Source: NVTR01 sp036480115
GTDB taxonomy: Bacteria > Pseudomonadota > Alphaproteobacteria > Rhodobacterales > Rhodobacteraceae
Length of the DNA: 64,000 bases
NCBI GenBank assembly: GCA_965224795.1
Contig: CBDDAE010000001.1
Location: forward strand, 1,426,001-1,490,000
Reading direction: 5' to 3'
Below are positions 34,401 through 42,475 of this stretch, in pieces. The notes below the pieces were generated by a model. It saw only the letters and a program-made list of their open reading frames with translations, searched no databases and was not told the DNA's origin. Numbering within the stretch: the stretch's first letter is position 1; each line of letters opens with the position of its first letter. Made by a program: the position numbers and the translations under genes.

Positions 34401-35629
34401 AAGAACAGAGTGTCAAACAGCGCTGACGCTGTATCAACAGTGGGTGGTTCACCCGGACGCATAACACGGTAAATATCCATGAGCGCGGTTTCGCGGTTCA
34501 TGTTCTTGTCGTTCGCCATTGTGTTGCGCATGTACGGGCCGACATTGATATTGTCGATGTCCAGAACCGGAATTTCGGTTATGCCGGCATCCATCAATTC
34601 CTTCAGGCTACCGCCAATCAGGTTTTCTTCTTTGTCGAATTCCTGTGTCAGCTCATCGCCAGCTTCCACATATATTGCGCCAGTGGCTTCATTTATAATG
34701 TCCTTGGCTACAAATCTGCCGACAATTTTATCAAACGGGATCAGCAGGTCTTTGACCTTACCATCGTCAATCAATTTCTTAACAGCGCGGGGGGTTACTT
34801 TTTTGCCAGTTTCGGCAATCACCTTGCCGGATTTGGCATCTACCAAATCATATTCAGGTCGGGTCCCGCGAATACGATCGGGGAAAAATTTAGTTACCCA
34901 GCCCTTGTTCTTCTTCAACTTGAACTGAACTGTTTCGTAATAGGCGTCCATGATCGCCTCTTGGTCCAGACCCAATGCATAAAGCAGTGTTGTAACCGGC
35001 AATTTACGGCGACGGTCAATGCGTGCGAAAACCAGATCCTTGGCATCAAATTCAAAATCCAACCATGAGCCGCGGTAAGGAATAATACGACAGGTAAACA
35101 ACAGCTTGCCCGAGCTGTGGGTTTTACCCTTATCGTGATCAAAGAACACGCCCGGCGACCGGTGCATCTGGGAAACGATGACCCGCTCAGTGCCGTTGAC
35201 AACAAAAGTGCCGTTTGGCGTCATCAGGGGCATGTCGCCCATGAATACGTCCTGTTCTTTGATGTCTTTAACCGATTTCGCACCGGTATCTTCGTCAATT
35301 TCAAAAACGATCAGGCGCAGCGTCACCTTAAGTGGCGCGCCATATGTCATGTCACGCTGCATGCATTCTTCGACGTCATATTTTGGCTTTTCCAGCAAGT
35401 ATTTGCCGAATTCCAAAATTGCAGTTTCGTTGAAATCTTTGATCGGGAAAACCGACTGGAACACACCTTGAATACCGTCGCCATCGGTAGGCGTATCAGC
35501 TTCGCCGGAATTCAGGAACAGTTTGTAAGAAGATTTCTGAACCTCAATAAGGTTTGGCATCTCCAAAACTTCGCGGATTTTACCATAGTATTTACGCAGG
35601 CGCTTCTGGCCAAGGAAAGACGTTGCCAT
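31493..35629 (-). CDS. rpoB: DNA-directed RNA polymerase beta subunit
   Basis: 1378 aa. Second-largest core subunit, forming one side of the active-site cleft. The rifampicin-binding cluster G-S-S-Q-L-S-Q-F-M-D-Q-T-N-P-L-S...H-K-R-R-L-S-A-L-G-P-G-G-L is present in wild-type form, and the C-terminal M-E-V-W-A-L-E-A-Y-G-A-A block is intact. It follows rplL by 232 nt with an attenuator-like hairpin. Confidence 0.98.
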   Translation of the reverse strand: MATSFLGQKRLRKYYGKIREVLEMPNLIEVQKSSYKLFLNSGEADTPTDGDGIQGVFQSVFPIKDFNETAILEFGKYLLEKPKYDVEECMQRDMTYGAPLKVTLRLIVFEIDEDTGAKSVKDIKEQDVFMGDMPLMTPNGTFVVNGTERVIVSQMHRSPGVFFDHDKGKTHSSGKLLFTCRIIPYRGSWLDFEFDAKDLVFARIDRRRKLPVTTLLYALGLDQEAIMDAYYETVQFKLKKNKGWVTKFFPDRIRGTRPEYDLVDAKSGKVIAETGKKVTPRAVKKLIDDGKVKDLLIPFDKIVGRFVAKDIINEATGAIYVEAGDELTQEFDKEENLIGGSLKELMDAGITEIPVLDIDNINVGPYMRNTMANDKNMNRETALMDIYRVMRPGEPPTVDTASALFDTLFFDSERYDLSAVGRVKMNMRLALDADDTQRTLRKEDIIACIKALVDLRDGRGNIDDIDHLGNRRVRSVGELMENQYRVGLLRMERAIKERMSSVEIDTVMPQDLINAKPAAAAVREFFGSSQLSQFMDQTNPLSEVTHKRRLSALGPGGLTRERAGFEVRDVHPTHYGRMCPIETPEGPNIGLINSLATFARVNKYGFIETPYRKVVDSKVTDEVHYMSATEEMRHTVAQANAQVDAKGKFVNDLVSTRKSGDYQLSAPENVDLIDVSPKQLVSVAASLIPFLENDDANRALMGSNMMRQAVPLLVVEAPLVGTGIETVVARDSGAAIMAKRGGVIDQVDAERIVIRATEDLEPGDPGVDIHRLRKFQRSNQNTCINQRPLVKVGEKVEKGQVVADGPSTDLGELALGKNVVVAFMPWNGYNYEDSILISERIVRDDVFTSIHIEEFEVAARDTKLGPEEITRDIPNVGEEALRNLDEAGIVYIGADVVPGDILVGKITPKGESPMTPEEKLLRAIFGEKASDVRDTSLRVKPGDFGTVVEVRVFNRHGVEKDERALQIEREEVETLARDRDVEMTILDRNTYARLKGMILDKIAVKGPKGVKPKSKITEELLESLSHGQWWQLALGNDKQAAEVEALNEQYQTLIRGLDHRFEDKVEKVRRGDDLPPGVMKMVKVFVAVKRKLQPGDKMAGRHGNKGVISKVVPMEDMPFLADGTPVDFVLNPLGVPSRMNVGQILETHMGWAARGLGMQIDEALVAYRRTGDMSPVQDAMKIAYGDDVYAEGIKGMKEEQLIEAAENVTHGVPIATPVFDGAKEADIDDSLTRAGFSTSGQTILFDGRTGEQFARPVTVGVKYLLKLHHLVDDKIHARSTGPYSLVTQQPLGGKAQFGGQRFGEMEVWALEAYGAAYTLQEMLTVKSDDVAGRTKVYESIVKGEDNFEAGVPESFNVLVKEVRGLGLNMELLDAEPEE

Positions 35630-35765
35630 AGATCATATGACCTTTCATTTTCGCAAGTGCACCTAACCGCCGGGGCCACGGTGATGCACCCTTGAAATAA
35701 GATGTTTCAATCCATTCTTGCAATCCGTCCCACCGGACTGCACCCGAAAGAAACCTCTCTGTAGA

Positions 35766-35787
35766 AAGGGCCCGATTTTGGCCCCTT
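35766..35787 (-). terminator. Attenuator-like hairpin between rplL and rpoB
   Basis: AAGGGCCC (35766-35773) and GGCCCCTT (35780-35787) pair with one mismatch across GATTTT; on the minus strand TTTCT follows. Partial termination between rplL and rpoB is known in E. coli and would set ribosomal protein to polymerase ratios. The same role here is an inference. Confidence 0.5.
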
Positions 35788-35861
35788 ATAAAGACAGGTT
35801 AGGCCGGGCACGAATTTGCGCGCCCGGCCAGATAATCATTGGGCCAGAACGGCCCCAGCCC

Positions 35862-36233
35862 TTAGGCTACTTCGACTTCAGCGCCAGCTGCTTCCAGCTT
35901 GCCCTTAACGTCTTCGGCTTCTTCTTTTGAGACGCCTTCTTTGATCTTGCCGCCGGCTTCAACCAGGTCTTTGGCTTCTTTCAGGCCAAGACCAGTCATT
36001 GTCCGAACTTCTTTGATCACTGCGATCTTGGAAGCGCCGGCATTTTTCAGCACAACGTCAAATTCTGTCTTTTCTTCAGCAGCTTCGCCACCGTCCGCAG
36101 GACCAGCCATCATGACTGCGCCACCGGCTGCAGGCTCAATGCCATATTCGTCCTTAAGGATCGTCTTTAGTTCCTGGGCTTCAAGAAGTGTCAAACCGAC
36201 AATGTCTTTCGCCATTTTTGCTAGATCAGCCAT
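35862..36233 (-). CDS. rplL: 50S ribosomal protein L7/L12
   Basis: 123 aa from the ATG at 36233 (M-A-D-L-A-K-M-A-K); an upstream in-frame start adds a basic leader that is not part of the family. It forms the flexible stalk that recruits translation GTPases: N-terminal dimerisation domain, Ala/Gly-rich hinge around residues 35-52, and C-terminal domain with T-G-L-G-L-K-E-A-K-D-L-V-E. 68 nt after rplJ. Confidence 0.97.
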   Translation of the reverse strand: MADLAKMAKDIVGLTLLEAQELKTILKDEYGIEPAAGGAVMMAGPADGGEAAEEKTEFDVVLKNAGASKIAVIKEVRTMTGLGLKEAKDLVEAGGKIKEGVSKEEAEDVKGKLEAAGAEVEVA

Positions 36234-36301
36234 TTTACTTTTCCGTTCTCTTTTCGATGTGTCCAACGCAAGGTGATCACCCTACGCAAATCCATTAGTT
36301 G

Positions 36302-36817
36302 CTAAGCAGCCAGCTTATCCTCGACCGAGGAAATAATACCGGCGATGTCAGAAGCAGGCGCGCCAAGAATGCTGGCAATGTTGGAAGCAGGCGCCCCAAT
36401 GCAACCCGCGATAGAAGCAATAAGCTCATCCCGGCTTGGCAATTTGGCGACGGCTTTAACACCGGCAACATCAAGTTCAGTACCCGCCATTGCACCACCA
36501 AGAATAACGAGCTTTTCGTTATCTTTAGCGTATGCATCCATGACCTTGGCCGCAGCCACAGGATCTTCGGAATAGCCGAGTACTGTCATCCCATCGAGCA
36601 AACCGCTGATCGAAGCGTTTGGTGTTCCCTCAAGGGCGATTTTGGCGAGCTTGTTTTTGGCAACGCGAACAGAACCACCCGCTTCACGCATGTTTGCGCG
36701 CAGTTCCTGCATTTCAACAACTGTAAGACCTGCATAGTGGGCAACCACTACAACGCCAGAGCTTTCAAAGATCTGGCCGAGTTCTTCAACCAGTTTCTCT
36801 TTTTGTGCTCTATCCAC
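36302..36817 (-). CDS. rplJ: 50S ribosomal protein L10 (GTG start)
   Basis: 171 aa. Stalk base that anchors L7/L12 dimers. The start codon at 36817 is GTG, preceded by GGAG (T-T-G-G-A-G-T-G). V-V-V-V-A-H-Y-A-G-L-T-V and R-V-A-K-N-K-L-A are typical. The Ala-rich end (repeated A-S-N-I-A-S-I-L-G-A-P-A-S-D-I-A-G-I) is the L12-binding helix; its tandem look suggests several L12-dimer sites. First gene of the unit, with a long leader. Confidence 0.96.
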   Translation of the reverse strand: MDRAQKEKLVEELGQIFESSGVVVVAHYAGLTVVEMQELRANMREAGGSVRVAKNKLAKIALEGTPNASISGLLDGMTVLGYSEDPVAAAKVMDAYAKDNEKLVILGGAMAGTELDVAGVKAVAKLPSRDELIASIAGCIGAPASNIASILGAPASDIAGIISSVEDKLAA

Positions 36818-37149
36818 AGTTTCACTCCAATTATGGGGGTGTGACCCCCCGGCTCATACATGCCGGACAAGTGCCCGACATTCGGGTCCTTACGGGTCCT
36901 TCGCAAAATCACCCAAGGGTATAAATCCTTGAATTCATTATTAATTTCCCATCTCAGGCAGGATTTATGGCGAATTGGCCACCCACCGTCTCGGACGAAT
37001 CACACAGGTCGCCACGCGAACGCAACGACCTGAGCCCGCGCGATATAGGCCTTATTAGCGCGAATGTGAAGGGCTAATATGGGTATTCTACTGGACTGGA
37101 AAATTTTTGATTAATATGATTTGCTCACGGCAAATAGGAGGAAAGCAAT
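36818..37149. other. rplJ leader and divergent promoter region
   Basis: 332 nt between rplJ and the plus-strand NMT1-like gene. It carries the rplJ promoter (37042-37070) and a transcribed leader of about 215 nt, in which several GC-rich inverted segments (for example GGACCCGTAAGGACCC) could fold. L10-L12 complexes repress their own operon through such leaders in E. coli. A strong AGGAGG site for the plus-strand gene is at its right end. Confidence 0.5.
37042..37070 (-). promoter_or_regulatory. Promoter of the rplJ-rplL-rpoBC unit
   Basis: Minus strand -35 TTCACA (37065-37070), 17-nt spacer, -10 TATATC (37042-37047). The last base of the -10 is C. Confidence 0.55.
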
Positions 37150-38025
37150 ATGAGCAAATTTTTAATCGAAGCACATTTTCGCCTGCACGAATGGGTTGCA
37201 GAGGAAAAAGGATATTTTGCAGAAGAAGGCCTTGATTACCAGTTTAACGAAATGATCCGCACTACAGGTGGGCAACACCATTCAACACCAGACAAAGTGG
37301 GTGCCTTTCAAAGCATCGAAAAGGGCCGCGAAGCCGATGTCAACTGTGCCTGCCACTGGACAGTAAATATCGCCGCCTCAACTGGCCACACAAAACTTTA
37401 CGGCGACGCCTATTCAGTGGCCCCGTCCGGGGTTTTTGTTCCGGCGGATTCACCGATCAAGTCGCCAGCAGATCTGGCCGGTGTGCCAATCTCCGTCGGG
37501 TTTCAGTCGGGCAGCCACTATTCTACTATTCAGGTACTGGAACAGTATATGTCCGCCGGTGACATCAATCTGTCGTTTGAAAACGGCATGCTGTTCAAAC
37601 GTATGGATGACCTGATCAACGGCGAAATTCAGGCAGCAGCACTATTCAGCGGGCCGTATTATTTTGTTGAACAACTGGGCTTTCGCAAGATCATTGATTC
37701 AACCTTTATGATTGCCGGGTCGGTCAGCGCAGACGCTGACCCGGATGACGTGCGCAAATACTATAGTGCGTTGCGCAAAGCCCAGGCACAGATTGACCTG
37801 CGGCCGGAACTGTACACCCACTACTACAAAAACGAATTCCCCGACAAATTCCATGATCAGATGGACACGCGGCGTTGGGGACCGGGCGAGCGGATTGTGT
37901 TTGAGCCCTATTCAAAGCAGTTTTATGACGATTCATTTGACTGGGTCAAAGCCCGCAACATCTTTGGCGATAGCGGCATGGGCCAGGGGTTGTATGAGGA
38001 TGCTGTAGTTTCGTTTGAGCAGTGA
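37150..38025 (+). CDS. NMT1/THI5-like substrate-binding-fold protein without signal peptide
   Basis: 291 aa, strong AGGAGG site. The sequence has the periplasmic-binding-protein class II look of NMT1/THI5-type proteins: E-W-V-A-E-E-K-G-Y-F-A-E-E-G-L-D near the N-terminus, I-K-S-P-A-D-L-A-G-V-P-I-S-V-G, and a late Y-Y-K-N-E-F-P-D. It lacks any signal peptide, so it should be cytosolic, and no ABC permease or ATPase gene is near. A D-V-N-C-A-C-H-W motif (about residues 75-82) puts two Cys and a His together in the region that would line the cleft. It could be an enzyme built on the binding-protein fold rather than a transporter part. Confidence 0.7.
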   Translation: MSKFLIEAHFRLHEWVAEEKGYFAEEGLDYQFNEMIRTTGGQHHSTPDKVGAFQSIEKGREADVNCACHWTVNIAASTGHTKLYGDAYSVAPSGVFVPADSPIKSPADLAGVPISVGFQSGSHYSTIQVLEQYMSAGDINLSFENGMLFKRMDDLINGEIQAAALFSGPYYFVEQLGFRKIIDSTFMIAGSVSADADPDDVRKYYSALRKAQAQIDLRPELYTHYYKNEFPDKFHDQMDTRRWGPGERIVFEPYSKQFYDDSFDWVKARNIFGDSGMGQGLYEDAVVSFEQ

Positions 38026-38031
38026 CATGGG

Positions 38032-38055
38032 ATGGTGCGCGAAATCGCGCACCAT
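38032..38055. terminator. Long palindrome between convergent genes
   Basis: ATGGTGCGCGA (38032-38042) is the exact reverse complement of TCGCGCACCAT (38045-38055), 2 nt apart. It sits between the stops of two convergent genes and can form a hairpin on either strand. There is no clear T-run, so termination is likely but not certain. Confidence 0.55.
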
Positions 38056-38068
38056 TCAGAAGTACTGA

Positions 38069-38458
38069 TTAATTGGGAACCACAAGTGGATGTTGCTTGC
38101 GCTCAGAAATATTGGTGAATGTGGTTCGCCAGTTTCCGGTGCCAATGTCGTAATACCTGATCTGTCCGCCACCTATATATGCCTGTGTTGTCGTGTCGTC
38201 CCAGCCGCCATCCCAAAGCAAGGAAAGTGTGTGTTCAGCCTCATCCACTGACCAGGTTCCAAAAACATGCGACCCAACATTGTTTTTGCCTTCCAAAGTG
38301 CCGTCTTTCCCGATCCAAGAGACATACCTAAAATCCATACCGTATTCACCTAGTACGGTCTTATCGGCAATTTCTTTAATCAGTTCCCGGCCCGACAACA
38401 GCATGTGACCGGCTTCCACGGCCACCGAGACATTTGTTCCAAAATCAGTATTCATCAC
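38069..38458 (-). CDS. Unknown small protein, possibly DUF995-like
   Basis: 129 aa, no signal peptide. The protein reads as a small beta-rich domain: L-L-S-G-R-E-L-I, then W-I-G-K-D-G-T-L-E-G, G-T-W-S-V-D, W-D-G-G-W-D-D and G-Q-I-R-Y-Y-D. That order resembles small DUF995-type proteins, but I cannot confirm it. Function unknown. It is convergent with the NMT1-like gene and 46 nt before the TauD-type gene on the same strand, so it could be co-transcribed with it. Confidence 0.6.
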   Translation of the reverse strand: MMNTDFGTNVSVAVEAGHMLLSGRELIKEIADKTVLGEYGMDFRYVSWIGKDGTLEGKNNVGSHVFGTWSVDEAEHTLSLLWDGGWDDTTTQAYIGGGQIRYYDIGTGNWRTTFTNISERKQHPLVVPN

Positions 38459-38504
38459 TTGTCCTATTCGGTCACCGGATTAGGCGACTTCCATGCTTAT
38501 AGTG

Positions 38505-39560
38505 CTAATCCAACGGTGCCGACAGCCGGGTCTCTTTCGTAACTATCCCACCGCGGTTGCCGATCTCAATCGAACCATAACGTTCAGCAAAACAGCCGGG
38601 CAGTTCACGGTCGCCGGGCATTGACAGCCACAGGCGCAACAGGTGGCGGCGTTTGGCGGGCTCGGGCAAGTCAGTAAAGCCGGTGCGGTCATGCAGCTGG
38701 CTGTGGTTGTAAACGAATTGCATGTCACCCGGAACCAATTGCATGGCGATGTTGAGGTCGGGATCGTTGGCGAGTGCGTCAAACATATCCAGCGCCTCGA
38801 CATGGGCATCGGTCAGGCGCTTGGCCCCGTCAAAGCGCTGGGCGCTATCGATGTATTGGCGCTGGTAGAACACTGTCAGGTGGCCCGCGTGCCAGTTGAA
38901 CACCGGGATTTCCATATAGGGTTTTGCACCATCCGGGATTTCACCGCGACGATCAGTGGCGATCGGGTCAAACAGCAACCTTAACAGATCGGGGCGCTGT
39001 TCCAGCATCCGGTTGAAGATCGAAACGGCACTGACAAGCAGTGATTTGCCACCTTCCTGCGCGTCACGGATACAGAGCAACGCCACCACATCGGCACTGT
39101 CGGTATGGAAGGTTTGGCGTTCAGAGGTTTGGTATATGCGGGTTTTGGTGTCTTTCGCATCGGCGCCGGTATCGCGCACATGGCCCAGAATGTGACCCTT
39201 GGCATTTTGCGAAACGGCTTTGCCCAGATGCGCACCGATACCGCAGAATATGGTGGCAGCAAATTCCTGGCTGTAGTTCTGGATTGGCAACCCGCGCAGA
39301 ACCTCTACCCCGAGGCCGTGCAGTAATTTGTCAGCCATAGCTTTCAGGTAGGGTGCGAAATCTTCCAGTGGAAAATCCGCTTTGGTAATCTCACCCACAT
39401 CGCGGTTCAGGGCCAGATAAAGCCGGGCGGCGCGTTCAAGGTCAGCGATGTCATCGGCGCTAAGGTTATACATCCAGGCATCCGATTGCGCCGACAATTC
39501 CCGGCCCAACCAGGCGGCAGGGCCTGATATATTGGAGTTTGGTATGGGGAAACTGTTCAT
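38505..39560 (-). CDS. TauD/TfdA-family 2-oxoglutarate dioxygenase
   Basis: 351 aa from the ATG at 39560; an in-frame GTG at 39602 is an alternative, and neither has a strong ribosome site. The H-T-D motif (His152, Asp154) after R-Q-T-F, the distal His in F-V-Y-N-H-S-Q-L-H-D-R-T-G and the following R-R-H-L-L-R-L-W Arg fit non-haem iron dioxygenases of the taurine dioxygenase family. The overall form is that of the larger (about 330-370 aa) clade rather than true TauD, so taurine need not be the substrate. Divergent from the sulfotransferase gene. Confidence 0.8.
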   Translation of the reverse strand: MNSFPIPNSNISGPAAWLGRELSAQSDAWMYNLSADDIADLERAARLYLALNRDVGEITKADFPLEDFAPYLKAMADKLLHGLGVEVLRGLPIQNYSQEFAATIFCGIGAHLGKAVSQNAKGHILGHVRDTGADAKDTKTRIYQTSERQTFHTDSADVVALLCIRDAQEGGKSLLVSAVSIFNRMLEQRPDLLRLLFDPIATDRRGEIPDGAKPYMEIPVFNWHAGHLTVFYQRQYIDSAQRFDGAKRLTDAHVEALDMFDALANDPDLNIAMQLVPGDMQFVYNHSQLHDRTGFTDLPEPAKRRHLLRLWLSMPGDRELPGCFAERYGSIEIGNRGGIVTKETRLSAPLD

Positions 39561-39667
39561 AGCAATTAGCAACTTTTCCTTGGTTTCACCGATATCTTGC
39601 ACGTAGTGTGACCATAGACCAATTCAGCGATCATACACCCAAAATCTACATTTGAAGGGGGTACACC

Positions 39668-40555
39668 ATGGACGTTACCATGCCAAAGCGTTCAAAAACC
39701 TATTCGGGGTCAATGACCCAGTCTGCTGTGTGGGAAAATTTCACGCTGCGCGGTGAGGACATCATCATCAGCACGCCGCCCAAATGCGGTACCACCTGGA
39801 CGCAATCGATCACCATGATGCTGATTTTTGGTAAACCCGGCATGGATATCGGCATTGGCGATATTTCACTGTGGCTTGATTGTGGTTTCAAGGATCAGGA
39901 CGAAATAGTTACACGATTGAATGGGCAAACCCATCGCCGGTGCATTAAATCACACACGCCGCTGGACGGTATCACCTATTCACCGGATGCCACCTATATT
40001 GCCGTGTATCGGCACCCGATGGATGTGCATTTTTCCATGCGCAAACACGTTGAGAATTTGAAAGATGATGTCGACTTAAATCAGACGCAGTTCCCAGACG
40101 ACATAGGCGAAGGGTTTCGGATGTTTGTTGAAAACGGCCTGACCGGCAGTGGGACCGATGACCTGACAGTTGCGTCCATCATTGAGCATTACATGTCGTT
40201 TAAAAATTGGGCGCATCTGCCAAATATCTACCTGTTTCACTACGCCGATTTAACCCGTGATCTGGCCGGCCAGATGCAGCGGCTTGCCAGTATTTATGAC
40301 ATTGAACATCCGAGCGATCTAATGGCAGAACTGGTTGATGCGGCGACATTTAAACGCATGAAATCCAACGCCCATACCGCGCCCAAACGCACGAGCAGCG
40401 TTTTCAAGAACCCCGCCAGGTTCTTTTCAACCGCCACTAGCAACAAATGGGAACAGCACCTTAGTGCCAAAGAGGAGGCAACTTATAACGCACGGATAGC
40501 AGGCCTGCTTACAAAGGCTGACCGGCGTTGGCTGGAATGGGGTAACGCCGGTTAG
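39668..40555 (+). CDS. Sulfotransferase domain protein
   Basis: 295 aa, cytosolic. The PAPS 5'-phosphosulfate loop is T-P-P-K-C-G-T-T-W-T at residues 36-45; the 3'-phosphate motif is Y-R-H-P-M-D-V-H-F-S-M-R near 117-128; the C-terminal K-N-P-A-R-F-F element follows. This is the classical aryl/alcohol-type sulfotransferase layout, moving sulfate from PAPS to a hydroxyl or amine. The acceptor is unknown. It shares a 107-nt divergent region with the dioxygenase gene and ends 4 nt inside the VOC gene. Confidence 0.85.
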   Translation: MDVTMPKRSKTYSGSMTQSAVWENFTLRGEDIIISTPPKCGTTWTQSITMMLIFGKPGMDIGIGDISLWLDCGFKDQDEIVTRLNGQTHRRCIKSHTPLDGITYSPDATYIAVYRHPMDVHFSMRKHVENLKDDVDLNQTQFPDDIGEGFRMFVENGLTGSGTDDLTVASIIEHYMSFKNWAHLPNIYLFHYADLTRDLAGQMQRLASIYDIEHPSDLMAELVDAATFKRMKSNAHTAPKRTSSVFKNPARFFSTATSNKWEQHLSAKEEATYNARIAGLLTKADRRWLEWGNAG

Positions 40556-41133
40556 TAGGGGTGTTTTGGCCCTCGGTCTGTTGACAGTGATGATTGGCTG
40601 CTGGTCACCAGATCCTCTATCGCGTCGGCCAAATGCGCCTCTTCGATATTGTTGTCACCCCGTTTCACCCGCAGCCTGTGCGCCGCGATCATCACATCGG
40701 CGTGGCTGCACCCACGGGGCGGCTCAAATTTATAACACGCCAGTTCAATCAGCAGGCCCAGCGGGTCTTTGAAATAGATTGAATCCATAAAGCCGCGATC
40801 CTTGGGGCCGGAATGGGCGATATTGCGGTCATCCAGCCGTTTGACCGCCTGGGCAAATGTTGCGTGGCTGACGTTAAAGGCCAGATGGTGAACGCAACCG
40901 GGGTCATTGGGCGTGCGGCTTGGGTCGGCTTTGCGGTCTTCGTTAGTGAAAATGGTGATCAGGCGACCATCACCGGGGTCAAAATACAAATGTCCCTCAT
41001 CCGGATTGTCCAGATTGGGTTGATCAAACACAAACGGCATGCACAGCACACCCTCCCAGAAATCCAGCGATGTTTGGCGATCCGCACCGTTGATTGTGAT
41101 GTGGTGCACGCCCTGAGTTTGAAGTTTTTGCAT
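40552..41133 (-). CDS. VOC-family (glyoxalase/dioxygenase fold) protein
   Basis: 193 aa. Two VOC half-domains: V-H-H-I-T-I-N-G-A (His9/His10) at the start, G-H-L-Y-F-D-P in the middle, V-H-H-L-A-F-N-V and Y-F-K-D-P-L-G-L-L-I-E-L at about 83-132, giving the usual His/Glu metal ligands. The C-terminal 60 residues are not part of the fold. It may be a dioxygenase or lyase. It overlaps the end of the sulfotransferase gene by 4 nt (convergent). Confidence 0.8.
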   Translation of the reverse strand: MQKLQTQGVHHITINGADRQTSLDFWEGVLCMPFVFDQPNLDNPDEGHLYFDPGDGRLITIFTNEDRKADPSRTPNDPGCVHHLAFNVSHATFAQAVKRLDDRNIAHSGPKDRGFMDSIYFKDPLGLLIELACYKFEPPRGCSHADVMIAAHRLRVKRGDNNIEEAHLADAIEDLVTSSQSSLSTDRGPKHPY

Positions 41134-41185
41134 GGTTTACCCCCTGCCCGACTGTGGCACGGGGACCGGTAAAGGCAAAGGGCGA

Positions 41186-41536
41186 TTAGCCGCCGGTTAG
41201 AATCCGGTCAAACTTGGCGGCGCAGATGAAATCATTTTCGCTCAGACCGCCGACATCATGGGTGGTAAAGGTGATTTCACAATACCCCCAGCCAAACGCA
41301 ACATCCGGGTGATGACCTTCCTGATCGGCAACCCAAGCGGCCAGATTGGCGTGGTACACAGCCTTGGCGAAACCCTTAAATTCAAGCCGCCGGATCAGGC
41401 AGGTTGCTTCTGCGCCCAACGTCCAGTCAGCGTGCAGACCAGTGCGCAGTTCCTGAACCTTTTCAGACGTCAACGGCGCAACGCCACCTTCGCAGGGTTC
41501 GCATTTTTTATCGGCAAGGATTTTGCTGTCTGTCAT
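41186..41536 (-). CDS. phhB: 4a-hydroxytetrahydrobiopterin dehydratase
   Basis: 116 aa from the ATG at 41536 with GGAG upstream. It dehydrates the 4a-carbinolamine formed by phenylalanine hydroxylase, so the pterin cofactor can be recycled. The motif E-G-H-H-P-D-V...W-G-Y-C-E-I-T-F-T-T-H-D-V-G-G-L-S is the PCD/DCoH active site. It lies 18 nt after phhA, its usual partner. Confidence 0.93.
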   Translation of the reverse strand: MTDSKILADKKCEPCEGGVAPLTSEKVQELRTGLHADWTLGAEATCLIRRLEFKGFAKAVYHANLAAWVADQEGHHPDVAFGWGYCEITFTTHDVGGLSENDFICAAKFDRILTGG

Positions 41537-41554
41537 GTCTTCGGCTCCCACATC

Positions 41555-42349
41555 TCAGGCGCTTTTCTTAGTCGGATATGTAGGTTCAAACAAGCCAAGG
41601 CTTTGCGCCTGCCGGACATCTTGCAAAAGATCACGCTCGGCCGCGCGAAACAGATCATCAACATCGTCCAGTACAAAATAGATCGGCTGATGGATGTCGA
41701 TGCGATACGGCGTGCGCAAAATATCCATGACATCAAACGCGCGACGTTGCGCGATATCACTGTTGACGCTGTATTCAAGTTCTGACGGCGAAGACGCTAG
41801 ACCTGATCCAAGCGCCCTAATGACACCATCCGTTTTAGTCAGTCCAAATTCAACGGTGAACCAGTATAGCCGGATCAGCCAGGCATAATCTTTCGCCCCG
41901 GCCCGCAACCCCGCCTGCCCGATGGCCTGGGAAAACCGGGCAAATCGTGGGTCGGTCAGCAGAGGAGTGTGGCCGAAAATTTCATGGAAAATATCGGGTT
42001 CTTCGATATAGTCAAAATCCTGGCGCGCCCGGATGAAAGACGCCGCCGGAAACTCGCGGTTTGCCAGCATGCCAAAGAATTCCGCAAATCCGATCAGCGC
42101 TGGCACCGGCACAACCCGCCAGCCGGTGAGATCAAGCAAGACCTCTGACACTTCACTGCATTGCGGTACGCGATCTTTGGGCAGGTCGATTTTATCAAAC
42201 CCAGTCAGGAATTCTCTGGCCGAATACTTCCGAATTTGCGGCAGCTGTTCTAAATACAGATCCCGCCAAACTTCATTTTCTGACGGGCTGTAACAGATAT
42301 TGCCTGACTGATCCGGTATCTTGGCTTTGTAACTACTGGTCTTACCCAT
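41555..42349 (-). CDS. phhA: Phenylalanine-4-hydroxylase
   Basis: 264 aa, the usual bacterial single-domain length. Converts phenylalanine to tyrosine with tetrahydropterin and O2. The iron ligands are His122 and His127 in the H-E-I-F-G-H motif and Glu167 in W-F-T-V-E-F-G-L. P-V-P-A-L-I-G-F-A-E-F-F precedes the site. First gene of a phhA-phhB unit, divergent from an Lrp-type regulator; a 126-nt region between them holds a perfect small palindrome. Confidence 0.95.
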   Translation of the reverse strand: MGKTSSYKAKIPDQSGNICYSPSENEVWRDLYLEQLPQIRKYSAREFLTGFDKIDLPKDRVPQCSEVSEVLLDLTGWRVVPVPALIGFAEFFGMLANREFPAASFIRARQDFDYIEEPDIFHEIFGHTPLLTDPRFARFSQAIGQAGLRAGAKDYAWLIRLYWFTVEFGLTKTDGVIRALGSGLASSPSELEYSVNSDIAQRRAFDVMDILRTPYRIDIHQPIYFVLDDVDDLFRAAERDLLQDVRQAQSLGLFEPTYPTKKSA

Positions 42350-42437
42350 ATTCGGCTTCTCCTTAACTTTCTTAGAAGATTATGGCCTGTTTAGGGAATA
42401 ATCTTGCCTATGATGCCAGAATATTCGTACAAATAGG

Positions 42438-42448
42438 GTAATAATTAC
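42438..42448. promoter_or_regulatory. GTAATaATTAC palindrome, candidate Lrp-type operator
   Basis: A perfect 5+1+5 palindrome in the AT-rich 126-nt region between phhA and the Lrp/AsnC-type gene. Regulators of this family often sit next to the genes they control and bind such AT-rich sites. Assignment is by position only. Confidence 0.4.
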
Positions 42449-42475
42449 TAAGTACTTTGAAAAAATAGGTAAAAT

